DNA of 64,000 nt. It comes from Legionella spiritensis (GTDB lineage: Bacteria; Pseudomonadota; Gammaproteobacteria; Legionellales; Legionellaceae). Both the position numbers and the translations under genes were made by a program. The stretch is from positions 248,001 to 312,000 of the forward strand of contig NZ_LT906457.1 of the NCBI RefSeq assembly GCF_900186965.1. Direction: 5' to 3'. Of this stretch, positions 33,284-41,285 are shown in pieces. Every line of letters starts with the position of its first letter. The first letter of the stretch is position 1. The notes beneath the pieces are model-generated. The model was given only the letters and a program-made list of their open reading frames with translations. It was not told the origin of the DNA and searched no databases.

Positions 33284-35383
33284 ATGATGAATAGTTTTAA
33301 GATCAGCATACGTCTCAGCATTATCACCTTGTTTGTGCTTTTGTTAAGCCTGGTGGGATTTACTATCATTGGAATTAATTACTTTGCGTTCAATAAGGTG
33401 TTAAGCAGCAGTGCCAGGGAGTTAATTACCCAAACGTCCATGTTGGTCAAGGAACGGTTTCAGGTTTACCTGAACCCTTTAAACAAGGATTTAATTAAAA
33501 TAAAAAACGCCATTAACACGGGTATTGTCAGCCCTGACAATACGGAGCAATTTAAAAAATTCCTTTTTGATTCAATAAGATACAACCCGGAGATCTTCAT
33601 GGTTTACTATGGGACAGCAAAGGGTGATTTTATAGGGGTAGATCGGGAGGAAAAAGGAAACATCGGGTTAACGCAGGTGGTCAATTCATCATCGCCTCCG
33701 GTCAATGTTCGCTACACCATGGATAAACAGGGAAAAATTATTCAAAAAAAATTACTTACCCGCCATTATGATCCCAGAGTCCGCCCCTGGTACCGGGAGG
33801 CTGCCGAGAGTGGAAAGCCCATATGGACAAACGTGTACACCTTTTACGTCTTTGATAAAAGTGATTTTCTCGTGCCGGGTGTTACTGCCGCGGCGCCGAT
33901 TTACAATAACCATAACGATCTTAATGGTGTGATTGCGCTTGATCTGACCGTGGATGGGTTACAGCATTTTATCAGGGAATTGGAATTGACTAAAAATACA
34001 ATGATATATGTCGTCAATAACGAGGCAAATGTCATTGCTTTTCGTAGTCCTCATCAACACGAAGACATCCGTGGCAAGACATTAACCCCCGAGTGGATAA
34101 AAAAGCTGAATATTCCGCTTGAAAAGCTGGATATCAAGAGTTTGTATCCTCTAATCAAATCGTATACTCACAAGGATCAAAAATATTTTCTGGCCTATCA
34201 GCCTTTATTAAATATGAAAGGTAAATATCCCTGGCACATTATTATCATCGTTCCCGAGAATGATGTGATAGAACCGTTAAGAAATTTAAGCAAGCGCTAT
34301 ATCTTTTTAACCGTTATGGTTTTGTTGTTGGGTACATTGCTGGTTCGTATCGTGTCACAAAGAATCTCGCACCCGATTATGCAACTCACGAAGGAAGCAG
34401 AAGAACTGACAATGCTTGATCTGAAGCCAAGACCCTTGCTCAAAACCATGATCAAGGAAATCAGTTTTATGGATAAAGCATTATCGACATTACGCTCCAG
34501 TTTAACGTCTTTTCAGCGTTATGTGCCCAACGCTCTGGTAAGAAAATTAATGCGCAGCGGAAAAATCGCGCAGGTAGGCGGGCAAAATCAGACGATTACC
34601 ATTTTATTTTCCGACATTAAAAATTTTACCGCCATTTCAGAATCAACCTCGCCTCAAAAACTCATGACCTATTTATCCGATTATTTTCAAGCCATGACGG
34701 AAGCGGTGATACAGTATGAAGGTACGCTTGATAAGTACATTGGTGATGCGGTGATGGCAATATGGAATGCGCCCGAAAAAGATACAAATCACGCTTTGCA
34801 TGCTTGTGAAACAGCAATAATCATGCTGGATAAGCTAAAAAAATTAAATCAAAAAAACAGGCGGCAGGGATTTCCGGAGTTTACTATCAGAATCGGTATT
34901 CACACGGGAGAAGCGGTTGTCGGTAACGTAGGCTCTGAGGATCGATTGAGTTATACGGCCTTGGGGGATTCGGTCAATCTGGCGAGCCGTCTGGAGGCGA
35001 TTAATAAAAATTATCACGCGCAAATCATCGTCAGTCACGCCACATTCAATCAGGTATCCGGACAATTTCCTTTTCGTTTTCTGGATGAGGTTGCCGTGCG
35101 AGGCAAGCAGGAAAGTATCGCTATTTATGAATTGATTACCGCTAAAAATCTTGTAAATCTTGAGCAACACAAGAACGAGTTTGAAAAAGCCTTTATGCTG
35201 TATCAAAAGGGGCTTTGGGAAAAAAGTATCCGGATGTTCACCACGCTTACTCCCGCCTATCCGGGCGATAAACTAGCTGCGGTATATATTGAACGCTGCC
35301 AGGTGCTAGCCCGAAAATCACCGGTTGACTGGGATGGTATTTGGCGCGAAGGCAAGAATATCAATGCAAAGTTGGGCGATTAA
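33284..35383 (+). CDS. Membrane adenylate cyclase with Cache sensor and HAMP
   Basis: This class III nucleotide cyclase of about 699 residues starts near the ATGs at 33284/33287; an earlier ATG (33203) has no ribosome site and adds a non-membrane piece. It has a membrane helix at about 10-32, a periplasmic double-Cache domain (about 40-330; DPRVRPWYREAAESGKPIWT), a second membrane helix (~345-365), a HAMP-like linker, then the cyclase domain (TILFSDIKNFTAISE with metal Asp, GDAVMAIWNAP, GIHTGEAVVGNVGSEDRLSY). It senses an external ligand and makes cAMP. Legionella carries several such cyclases. It is divergent from the efflux operon. Confidence 0.9.
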   Translation: MMNSFKISIRLSIITLFVLLLSLVGFTIIGINYFAFNKVLSSSARELITQTSMLVKERFQVYLNPLNKDLIKIKNAINTGIVSPDNTEQFKKFLFDSIRYNPEIFMVYYGTAKGDFIGVDREEKGNIGLTQVVNSSSPPVNVRYTMDKQGKIIQKKLLTRHYDPRVRPWYREAAESGKPIWTNVYTFYVFDKSDFLVPGVTAAAPIYNNHNDLNGVIALDLTVDGLQHFIRELELTKNTMIYVVNNEANVIAFRSPHQHEDIRGKTLTPEWIKKLNIPLEKLDIKSLYPLIKSYTHKDQKYFLAYQPLLNMKGKYPWHIIIIVPENDVIEPLRNLSKRYIFLTVMVLLLGTLLVRIVSQRISHPIMQLTKEAEELTMLDLKPRPLLKTMIKEISFMDKALSTLRSSLTSFQRYVPNALVRKLMRSGKIAQVGGQNQTITILFSDIKNFTAISESTSPQKLMTYLSDYFQAMTEAVIQYEGTLDKYIGDAVMAIWNAPEKDTNHALHACETAIIMLDKLKKLNQKNRRQGFPEFTIRIGIHTGEAVVGNVGSEDRLSYTALGDSVNLASRLEAINKNYHAQIIVSHATFNQVSGQFPFRFLDEVAVRGKQESIAIYELITAKNLVNLEQHKNEFEKAFMLYQKGLWEKSIRMFTTLTPAYPGDKLAAVYIERCQVLARKSPVDWDGIWREGKNINAKLGD

Positions 35384-35457
35384 TAGGGCTGCCAAAAAAG
35401 GCGTGTTTACACCCAATTATCCACGTGACATGCCAACCAGCCTCTGGCGGAAGATGG

Positions 35458-36291
35458 TTATTTGATTACAGGTGCTGGCGGGGAATTTTCTTCACAATCA
35501 GCATCTACTTCCCTGTCTAGTGCAGCCCCTTTTTTTTGAGGAGATGTATTGCCAAATATCAGTCCCAGGGAGGCGCTTTCGCGAAATAAGAGCGGTATTA
35601 TGCCGGGAAATTGCCAGGCTGCCATATAGCGATTTGACAGAGGATAAGCCCCTGTAAAAAAAGGTTTCAAAAAGGCATTTATTATTGTTGAGGCAAAGAC
35701 CGAAGTACCAAAACCAAGCAGCGTCGGGATGGTTGTATTGGATTCACCTAACGCTTGATAACTATAGTTTCTGACAAAAAAACCTGGAGGCAGACAGGAA
35801 TTGGCAACCAGGTTTCTGAAAAAAAACGAGGCATGTACGACAGGATATTTGATATTGGTATTTACATAGGAAAGTGTTTGTGAAAAATTAAGGCCGGTTT
35901 GACGCGCATTGCTTATCAGAAAAACAGGTATAATGCTATTTTTAAACAGGGTTGTTAAAAACATTCCTTTATAGTCCGAACCAAAATAATGTATCCCTTG
36001 AAGAGTCGCAAAATTGCCGGTCAGACAATAGGCACTTCTACTTAGAGGGCCGGAAAAAAGGCCTTTTGGACCAATAGTTTTTAAAGTAGCAAGGTAAGGC
36101 ACAGGAACGGCTTTGGGATGTTCAAGAACATAAAAAATCCGACGCAAAGCCATTCCTTCTGCGGGAACGGTGGTAATGGCCAAAACAGTATTTTTTAACA
36201 AGTTAGTCCGAAATTTTCGGTAAGGTGATTGTTCCTCAAGCGATTTTTCTTTGCGGGTTGTTTTATTTTCTACAAAAAATTTACTTCTCAT
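35458..36291 (-). CDS. Hydrophobic protein resembling mitochondrial carriers; candidate effector
   Basis: This 277-residue protein has several moderately hydrophobic segments. Three weakly repeated ~85-residue units can be traced: VPAEGMALRRI near 42-52 and GPKGLFSGPLSRSAY near 73-87, a middle unit with KYPVVHASFFFRN near 148-160, and a last unit with AYPLSNRYMAAWQFPG near 219-234 and LLFRESASLGLIFG. These echo the P-x-[DE]-x-x-[KR] and G-x-x-G-x-x-x-G-x-x-R signatures of mitochondrial carriers. L. pneumophila injects such a carrier (LncP). The similarity is faint and judged by eye, so this is a hypothesis. Otherwise a hypothetical membrane protein. Confidence 0.45.
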   Translation of the reverse strand: MRSKFFVENKTTRKEKSLEEQSPYRKFRTNLLKNTVLAITTVPAEGMALRRIFYVLEHPKAVPVPYLATLKTIGPKGLFSGPLSRSAYCLTGNFATLQGIHYFGSDYKGMFLTTLFKNSIIPVFLISNARQTGLNFSQTLSYVNTNIKYPVVHASFFFRNLVANSCLPPGFFVRNYSYQALGESNTTIPTLLGFGTSVFASTIINAFLKPFFTGAYPLSNRYMAAWQFPGIIPLLFRESASLGLIFGNTSPQKKGAALDREVDADCEENSPPAPVIK

Positions 36292-36568
36292 AATGACTTA
36301 ATTCATGTGTCTTGATTGACATGTCATCCTGTTATTGAAAGGCGGATAATATATTATTGTTATTTTTTATTCCAGGTTCCATGCACGGAGCCTAGTGCAA
36401 TAAGGTTCAAATATTGACCTATATTAAATAGAGAGGGCATATACGCCTGATATCCGCGGGGTAAATTATTTTACGGTTGTGGGCAAGCAGGTTTGTTTGC
36501 CGTAATGACGGGTGACAGAAGAAGGAACGGATTCCCGCGAAGTGAATGATGGGTGTTGGAGGTTAACT
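36292..36568. other. Intergenic DNA with a solitary element-C end
   Basis: At 36384-36397 CACGGAGCCTAGTGC matches the right end of the miniature element at 38388-38627. No left end is found, so this is a solo or decayed end. The rest is AT-rich with no gene. The upstream GTG frame of the next gene begins at 36512 but is not the preferred start. Confidence 0.5.
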
Positions 36569-37336
36569 ATGGGGTGGGAACCTGAAAAATATATTCAGGG
36601 AAATTATTTTCAAATTGAGACCAGTAACGCCTTTCGCAAGGATTTTAAAATAAAGCCGTTTGGCAATATTCTTGACGCAGGCTGCGGAGATGGGCAATAC
36701 AGCGCCCTGCTGGCAGAAGAGGTGACGCATGGTCGTATTCTAGGTATTGACAATTCCGAAGAGATGATTAGTCATGCCAGAACACGTTGGGCGCGAGACA
36801 ATTTATCCTTTGAGGTTGATAATATCGAAACGTTCCAGCCTGCCATGGACTATGATTTTGTTCTTTCTTTCTGGTGTCTTCATTGGACGGATCTCTCCAG
36901 AACGTTCCCTAATATTTTCCATGCGTTAAAAAATGGCGGAAGGTTTTATGCTATTTTTTCCTCGTTTTCGGATAACAGCGTTTTTCAAACGTGTTCGGAG
37001 TTGGCGAAACAGAATCGTTATCCGGCACTCACAAAGCGTTACAAGGCTATCAATAATGAAAACAATGCCTATTTTTATTATGTACTGAATAATCTTAATC
37101 AAATTCCTTTTAAAAAAGCCAAAGTGGAATTAAAAACCACCGCGGTGTATTTTCCGGATCTGAATTACTTTAAATCTCTGGTGCTCACCTTGCCATTTAT
37201 AAAAGCCATGCCGGAAGAAACCGTACCTGATCTTGTTGACGATTTGCTACATATTTTTCAAACGATTTGCGATCGTAAATACGATGGCAAGTTGTATTAC
37301 GAAACCCAGCCCATTGTTTTAGAGGCTATGAAGTAA
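36569..37336 (+). CDS. Class I SAM-dependent methyltransferase of the biosynthetic cluster
   Basis: This 255-residue protein starts at the ATG at 36569, with GGAGG six bases upstream; a GTG 57 bases earlier lacks support. SAM motif I is NILDAGCGDGQYSALL, followed by ILGIDNSEEMISHAR and VLSFWCLHWTDLSRTF, a pattern shared with trans-aconitate and malonyl-acyl methyltransferases (BioC/Tam-like). It is translationally coupled to the dioxygenase that follows (TAATG overlap). In this cluster it may methylate a carboxylate, hydroxyl or carbon of the polyketide-peptide product. The substrate is inference. Confidence 0.82.
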   Translation: MGWEPEKYIQGNYFQIETSNAFRKDFKIKPFGNILDAGCGDGQYSALLAEEVTHGRILGIDNSEEMISHARTRWARDNLSFEVDNIETFQPAMDYDFVLSFWCLHWTDLSRTFPNIFHALKNGGRFYAIFSSFSDNSVFQTCSELAKQNRYPALTKRYKAINNENNAYFYYVLNNLNQIPFKKAKVELKTTAVYFPDLNYFKSLVLTLPFIKAMPEETVPDLVDDLLHIFQTICDRKYDGKLYYETQPIVLEAMK

Positions 37337-38391
37337 TGATAAAAACCAGAGAAAAAATGATTGTGGATACGATTGTTGTCCCGGGTATGAACATACCAGT
37401 GATCACGGCCTCTTTTCAGCATGCAACAAACGATGAAACGCCCTTGCTGGATGTGATAGCCGATCATCACGATGACATTATTGGATCCCTTCATCAATAT
37501 GGCGCGGTTTTATTTCGGGGTTTTGCCTGTCGCGACGCGGACTATTTCTCGCAAGCGATAGAATTATGCGGGCTGGGCAAAAGAGGCAGCACGAAAGATT
37601 ACGATTTGGCAAGAACGTTGCTGCCCAACAATATTTATACCTCAAGCGATCTGCCTCCCGACATTCCCTTGCCGCTGCATCATGAAAAACCACGATCGGA
37701 AAATCCGCCAAATCATATTTATTTTTGCTGTGTTACCCCGGCTGAAAAAGGAGGTGGCACAATCTTTGCGAACGCACAAGCCGTTTGGCAGGATATGCCC
37801 AAACCGGTGCAAGAGAAAATCATGTCGCATGGTGTTCTCTACCGGCAATTTTTTCACGGGCAATCAATGAAGCGGTACGTGCTTAAAAAATTGTTGAATG
37901 ACAAAAGCGTGCGAAGCTGGCCGGAGTATTTTGGCAGCGATGACAAAATAACAATAGAAGAGCGCTTAACCGGGGAAAAAGTCCGTTGGGATTGGGTCAA
38001 CCATGGTAAGGATCTGGTGGTATTAAATCATTTACCCGGCGCCCGCAAGCATCCCGTTACCGAGCAAATGGTATGGTTTAATTCATCGGACTATCTGAAT
38101 TTTTACGCCAATGCGCTTTATGGTGATATAAACGCGCTGCGTTCCTGGAAATACCTGGCCACCCGGTATTTAATAACAAATGACATGCTGCCTATGGTAT
38201 GCCACTATGGCAACGGACAACCTTTTACTGCGGATGAAATTACGACAATTCAGCAGGTTATCCGGCAGCATACGAGCGTTTTATTCTGGGAAAAAGGGGA
38301 TTTTATGATCGTGGATAACTTTACTTTTATACATGGCAAGCAACCCCACGAAGGACGAAGATTGTTGTATTCCTGCATGACGCATGCCTAG
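37336..38391 (+). CDS. TauD/SyrP-like Fe(II)/2-oxoglutarate dioxygenase
   Basis: This 351-residue enzyme's ATG overlaps the preceding stop (TAATG). The first metal ligands appear in PLPLHHEKPRSENPP (His-x-Glu), and the distal His with the 2-oxoglutarate-binding Arg in FIHGKQPHEGRRLLYSC. GAVLFRGFACRDADYFSQAI is the usual N-terminal core. The His-x-Glu form is that of the SyrP/clavaminate-synthase branch, which often hydroxylates amino acids tethered to NRPS carrier proteins. Its stop codon TAG lies within the CTAG end of a miniature element, so the original C-terminus may have been altered. The link to the cluster is by position. Confidence 0.85.
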   Translation: MIKTREKMIVDTIVVPGMNIPVITASFQHATNDETPLLDVIADHHDDIIGSLHQYGAVLFRGFACRDADYFSQAIELCGLGKRGSTKDYDLARTLLPNNIYTSSDLPPDIPLPLHHEKPRSENPPNHIYFCCVTPAEKGGGTIFANAQAVWQDMPKPVQEKIMSHGVLYRQFFHGQSMKRYVLKKLLNDKSVRSWPEYFGSDDKITIEERLTGEKVRWDWVNHGKDLVVLNHLPGARKHPVTEQMVWFNSSDYLNFYANALYGDINALRSWKYLATRYLITNDMLPMVCHYGNGQPFTADEITTIQQVIRQHTSVLFWEKGDFMIVDNFTFIHGKQPHEGRRLLYSCMTHA

Positions 38392-38627
38392 GCTCCGTGA
38401 ACCAATTTTTTCCGCTCGAAAACAAGACAACTATAGTTGCGCAACAACTAATAATTTCTTGTAGCCCGTCATGAAGGCGAAGCCGTAATGCGGGATAACG
38501 TTCATAAGTGGCACATCAAACCCGCAATACGGCCGCAGGCCTCCTTACGGGCTACGGCCTTTTCGCAAAAAAATGGCGCCAATTAGCCGTATTTGCAGCT
38601 GTGAAAATTTTTGTTCACGGAGCCTAG
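38388..38627. mobile_element. Miniature inverted-repeat element C1 (240 bp)
   Basis: The ends are CTAGGCTCCGTGAAC at 38388 and its complement GTTCACGGAGCCTAG ending at 38627. Inside, GTAGCCCGT...ACGGGCTAC forms a second long inverted repeat (about 38462-38564). There is no coding capacity. Related copies or ends lie at 36384, 41129, 52599 and 58883. Confidence 0.85.
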
Positions 38628-38646
38628 TGCCTCGCCAAGATTGAAT

Positions 38647-39756
38647 TTACTTCTGGATCGGTTTTCGAGCCAGTATTAACGTGCAGTCGTATAGCGGTTG
38701 TTTTTTTACCGTATTCGGTATCTCAATAACAAAACCGGTTTCTTCGAGCATCGCCCGATATTCCGCCGCAGGTTTTACCATTCTCACCGGAAAATCATCA
38801 TAAAAAAGATAACGGTATTCCGCGACAAGGCAACTGTCGTCATTTTCTTCCTTGTAAAATTCACAAATGGCAACCTGACCATTTTCGGGTAAAGCCTGAT
38901 AGGCCATTCGCAACAATTTTCTGTCCACAGACTCGTCCCAGTCAAACAGAACCCTTGTAAACATAATGAGATCAAAACCTGCCGGAAAGGTATCCTCTTT
39001 AATAAAATCGGCTCCAACGACGCTAACTTTATGACTTAACTCCCTGGCTGCAATATTTTTTCTTGCTAGTTCCGAAGCTTTGGGCAGATTATAGACCGTG
39101 GCTTTTAAATGGGGGTAGGCTGTCACAAACGCGCAGGCCATCGTGCCATCGCCGCCTCCGACATCCAGAACGTTTGCCACGTCGTTAAAATGGATGTATT
39201 CCAGCAGGCAGTGCGTTGGCTGAACGGCTGTTTTCGCCATCCAGTCTTCCAGCCACGCGATTTCCTCATCCGTTTTGGGAGGCCAGGAAAATCTTTTTTT
39301 AACCTGGCCGAATTGCAATGCGGATTTCAAGTTTTCATCCGCCGCCGTCATCCAGTTCGCAAAAAAGAACTGCATCCATTTCCAGCCTTCCTTGTTGCGC
39401 ATAAGACGGATAAATTCGTCCGGTAACTGATAGGCCGGTTGATAATTTGCAGTGGTCACTTTAATTAAAAATTGCTCGGCGCTGAGAAGGTGCAGCCATT
39501 TTTTAGCTGGTATGGGCATCAGATCCAGTTGTTCTATGATATCACTTTCCAGGACGTATTTTTTGTTTTCAAATAAAGCAAATACATTGAGCTTGAACAT
39601 AGGTTCCACAAGTTTCAGACGTGCACCATCCGCAATGAGGGAAAAATAATTGTCATAGAATCTGGCGTTATATTTTATGTGCCGGGACGTGTCTGAATGA
39701 TCGCGATCTTCTCCATAATATGGAGTATGTTGTTTCCCGGAGTGTTTCTGACTCAT
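38647..39756 (-). CDS. O-methyltransferase-like protein, paralogue 1
   Basis: This 369-residue protein has a winged-helix dimerisation region (about 30-130) and a C-terminal SAM domain with motif I NVLDVGGGDGTMACAFVTAY and VVGADFIKEDTFPAGFDLIM. It fits the plant-type/hydroxyneurosporene O-methyltransferase family (Methyltransf_2). It is one of three close paralogues in this cluster (others at 39844 and 52910). Blocks of DNA are identical with the neighbour at 39844, so the duplication or gene conversion is recent. Its probable role is tailoring of the PKS-NRPS product. None of the three shows a clear catalytic His-Glu pair by eye. Confidence 0.85.
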   Translation of the reverse strand: MSQKHSGKQHTPYYGEDRDHSDTSRHIKYNARFYDNYFSLIADGARLKLVEPMFKLNVFALFENKKYVLESDIIEQLDLMPIPAKKWLHLLSAEQFLIKVTTANYQPAYQLPDEFIRLMRNKEGWKWMQFFFANWMTAADENLKSALQFGQVKKRFSWPPKTDEEIAWLEDWMAKTAVQPTHCLLEYIHFNDVANVLDVGGGDGTMACAFVTAYPHLKATVYNLPKASELARKNIAARELSHKVSVVGADFIKEDTFPAGFDLIMFTRVLFDWDESVDRKLLRMAYQALPENGQVAICEFYKEENDDSCLVAEYRYLFYDDFPVRMVKPAAEYRAMLEETGFVIEIPNTVKKQPLYDCTLILARKPIQK

Positions 39757-39843
39757 ATCCTATGGCTTTGATGGAGCGTGATAAAAATGAGAATATAGAA
39801 AATAGCCGGTATGTGCAATCAACGACGTAGATCCGCAAGACAG

Positions 39844-40944
39844 TCATTTCCGGGCCAGTATCACGGAGCAATAGGTAAAAGCCTGCTTGCCTTCCGTGTT
39901 GGGGCGCACGATAGTGAAACCGATTTTTTCCAGCATGGCGCGATAGGTTGCCGCGGTTTTCATCACGTGCGGGGTGAAGTCATCATGAAAAATATAGCGA
40001 TACTCCGCCGAGAGACAGCGGTCATTGTTTTCTTCCTTGTAAAATTCACAAATGGCAACCAGGCCATTTCTGGGCAAAGCCTGATAGGCCATTCGCAACA
40101 ATTTTCTGTCCACAGACTCGTCCCAGTCAAACAGAACCCGTGTAAACACAATGAGATCAAAACCTGTCGGAAAGGCATCCTCTTTAATAAAATCAGCTTC
40201 CAGTACGCGGACTTTATGATGTAATTCCCTGGCTTCAATATTTCTTCTTGCCATTTCCGCAGGTTTGGGCAGGTTATAGACCGTGGCTTTTAAATGGGGG
40301 TAGGCTGTCACGAACGCGCAGGCCATCGTGCCGTCGCCGCCTCCGACATCCAGGACATGGTGCACTTTTTTGAAGTTGATGCTTTCTAGCAGAGCCTGAA
40401 CGGGCTGCTCCGCCGTTTTTGTCATCCAGTCCTCCAGCCACCAGGCTTCGTCATCCGTTTGGGGAGGCCATGACACGCTTGTTTTAACCTGGCCGGATTG
40501 CAATACATCGGTCAGATCTTCATCCGAACCCACTTGCCAGGTAGAAAAAAAGAATTGTATTCCCCACCATCGGTCGCTGCGCATGAGTTTGATGAACTCA
40601 TCAGGCAGCTGATAGGACGGCTGATAATCATTGCCGGTCACTTTGATTAGAAAACGCTCGGAGCAAAGCAGGTGCAGCCATTTTTTAGCGCGGACAGGCA
40701 TTAACCCCAGTTTTTCTATGATCTCGCTTTCGGAAACGCGGGTTTTGTTTTCAAATAATGCAAAGAGATTCAGACTGAACATGGCTTCGACCAGTTTAAG
40801 CCGGACGCCTTTGGCGATGAGCGAGAAATAGTTTTTGTAAAACTCCGCGTTAGGGTTCTTTTTTTGAGGGGGGATTATCACTTTTGGAATGTTATCAGGT
40901 GCCTGATGTCCAAATTTTTTTAACCATGCTTTGAACCATGACAT
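39844..40944 (-). CDS. O-methyltransferase-like protein, paralogue 2
   Basis: This 366-residue protein has the same architecture as paralogue 1: N-terminal winged helix (AEFYKNYFSLIAKGVRLKLV and onward) and SAM motif HVLDVGGGDGTMACAFVTAY. It lies 87 bases upstream of paralogue 1 on the same strand, so the two may be co-transcribed. It starts divergently from the large PKS gene, with about 340 bases between them that must hold both promoters. The proteins differ most at their first 25 residues, where this one has a short amphipathic start (MSWFKAWLKKFGHQAPDN) also seen in paralogue 3. Confidence 0.85.
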   Translation of the reverse strand: MSWFKAWLKKFGHQAPDNIPKVIIPPQKKNPNAEFYKNYFSLIAKGVRLKLVEAMFSLNLFALFENKTRVSESEIIEKLGLMPVRAKKWLHLLCSERFLIKVTGNDYQPSYQLPDEFIKLMRSDRWWGIQFFFSTWQVGSDEDLTDVLQSGQVKTSVSWPPQTDDEAWWLEDWMTKTAEQPVQALLESINFKKVHHVLDVGGGDGTMACAFVTAYPHLKATVYNLPKPAEMARRNIEARELHHKVRVLEADFIKEDAFPTGFDLIVFTRVLFDWDESVDRKLLRMAYQALPRNGLVAICEFYKEENNDRCLSAEYRYIFHDDFTPHVMKTAATYRAMLEKIGFTIVRPNTEGKQAFTYCSVILARK

Positions 40945-41285
40945 TATTGTAGGTTTCTGTTTGGAGTGGTAAGACTGAGGATATAAAAAAACGCTGTATA
41001 TGACAATTTTTTATAAAAAAAACGGCTATTGATGATCACGAATAAGTTCCGATGCCTGAACTATAATATAATCAGGGCTTGTAGATATCCCAATTTGCAG
41101 CCGATAAAAAGATAAGTGCATACCCTTGGTTCACGGAGCCTAATGTTTTCTTGATAGATATCTATTGAAATGAGAAGATATTTTTTTCGATTAATCAGCC
41201 GATTCCCTCTGGTTATGGTTATTTTTTGCTGTTAGCACTCCTTTCTGCGGAGCTGATTTCAAGCGTGGCCAGGCAATATAAGGGC
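40945..41285. other. Divergent promoter region, methyltransferase / PKS
   Basis: This is about 340 bases of AT-rich DNA. GGTTCACGGAGCCTAATG at 41129-41146 is a copy of the right end of miniature element C, with the CTAG core changed to CTAA and no visible left end. An upstream TTG frame (41226) is a read-through and not the PKS start. No clear promoter consensus can be assigned. Confidence 0.5.
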
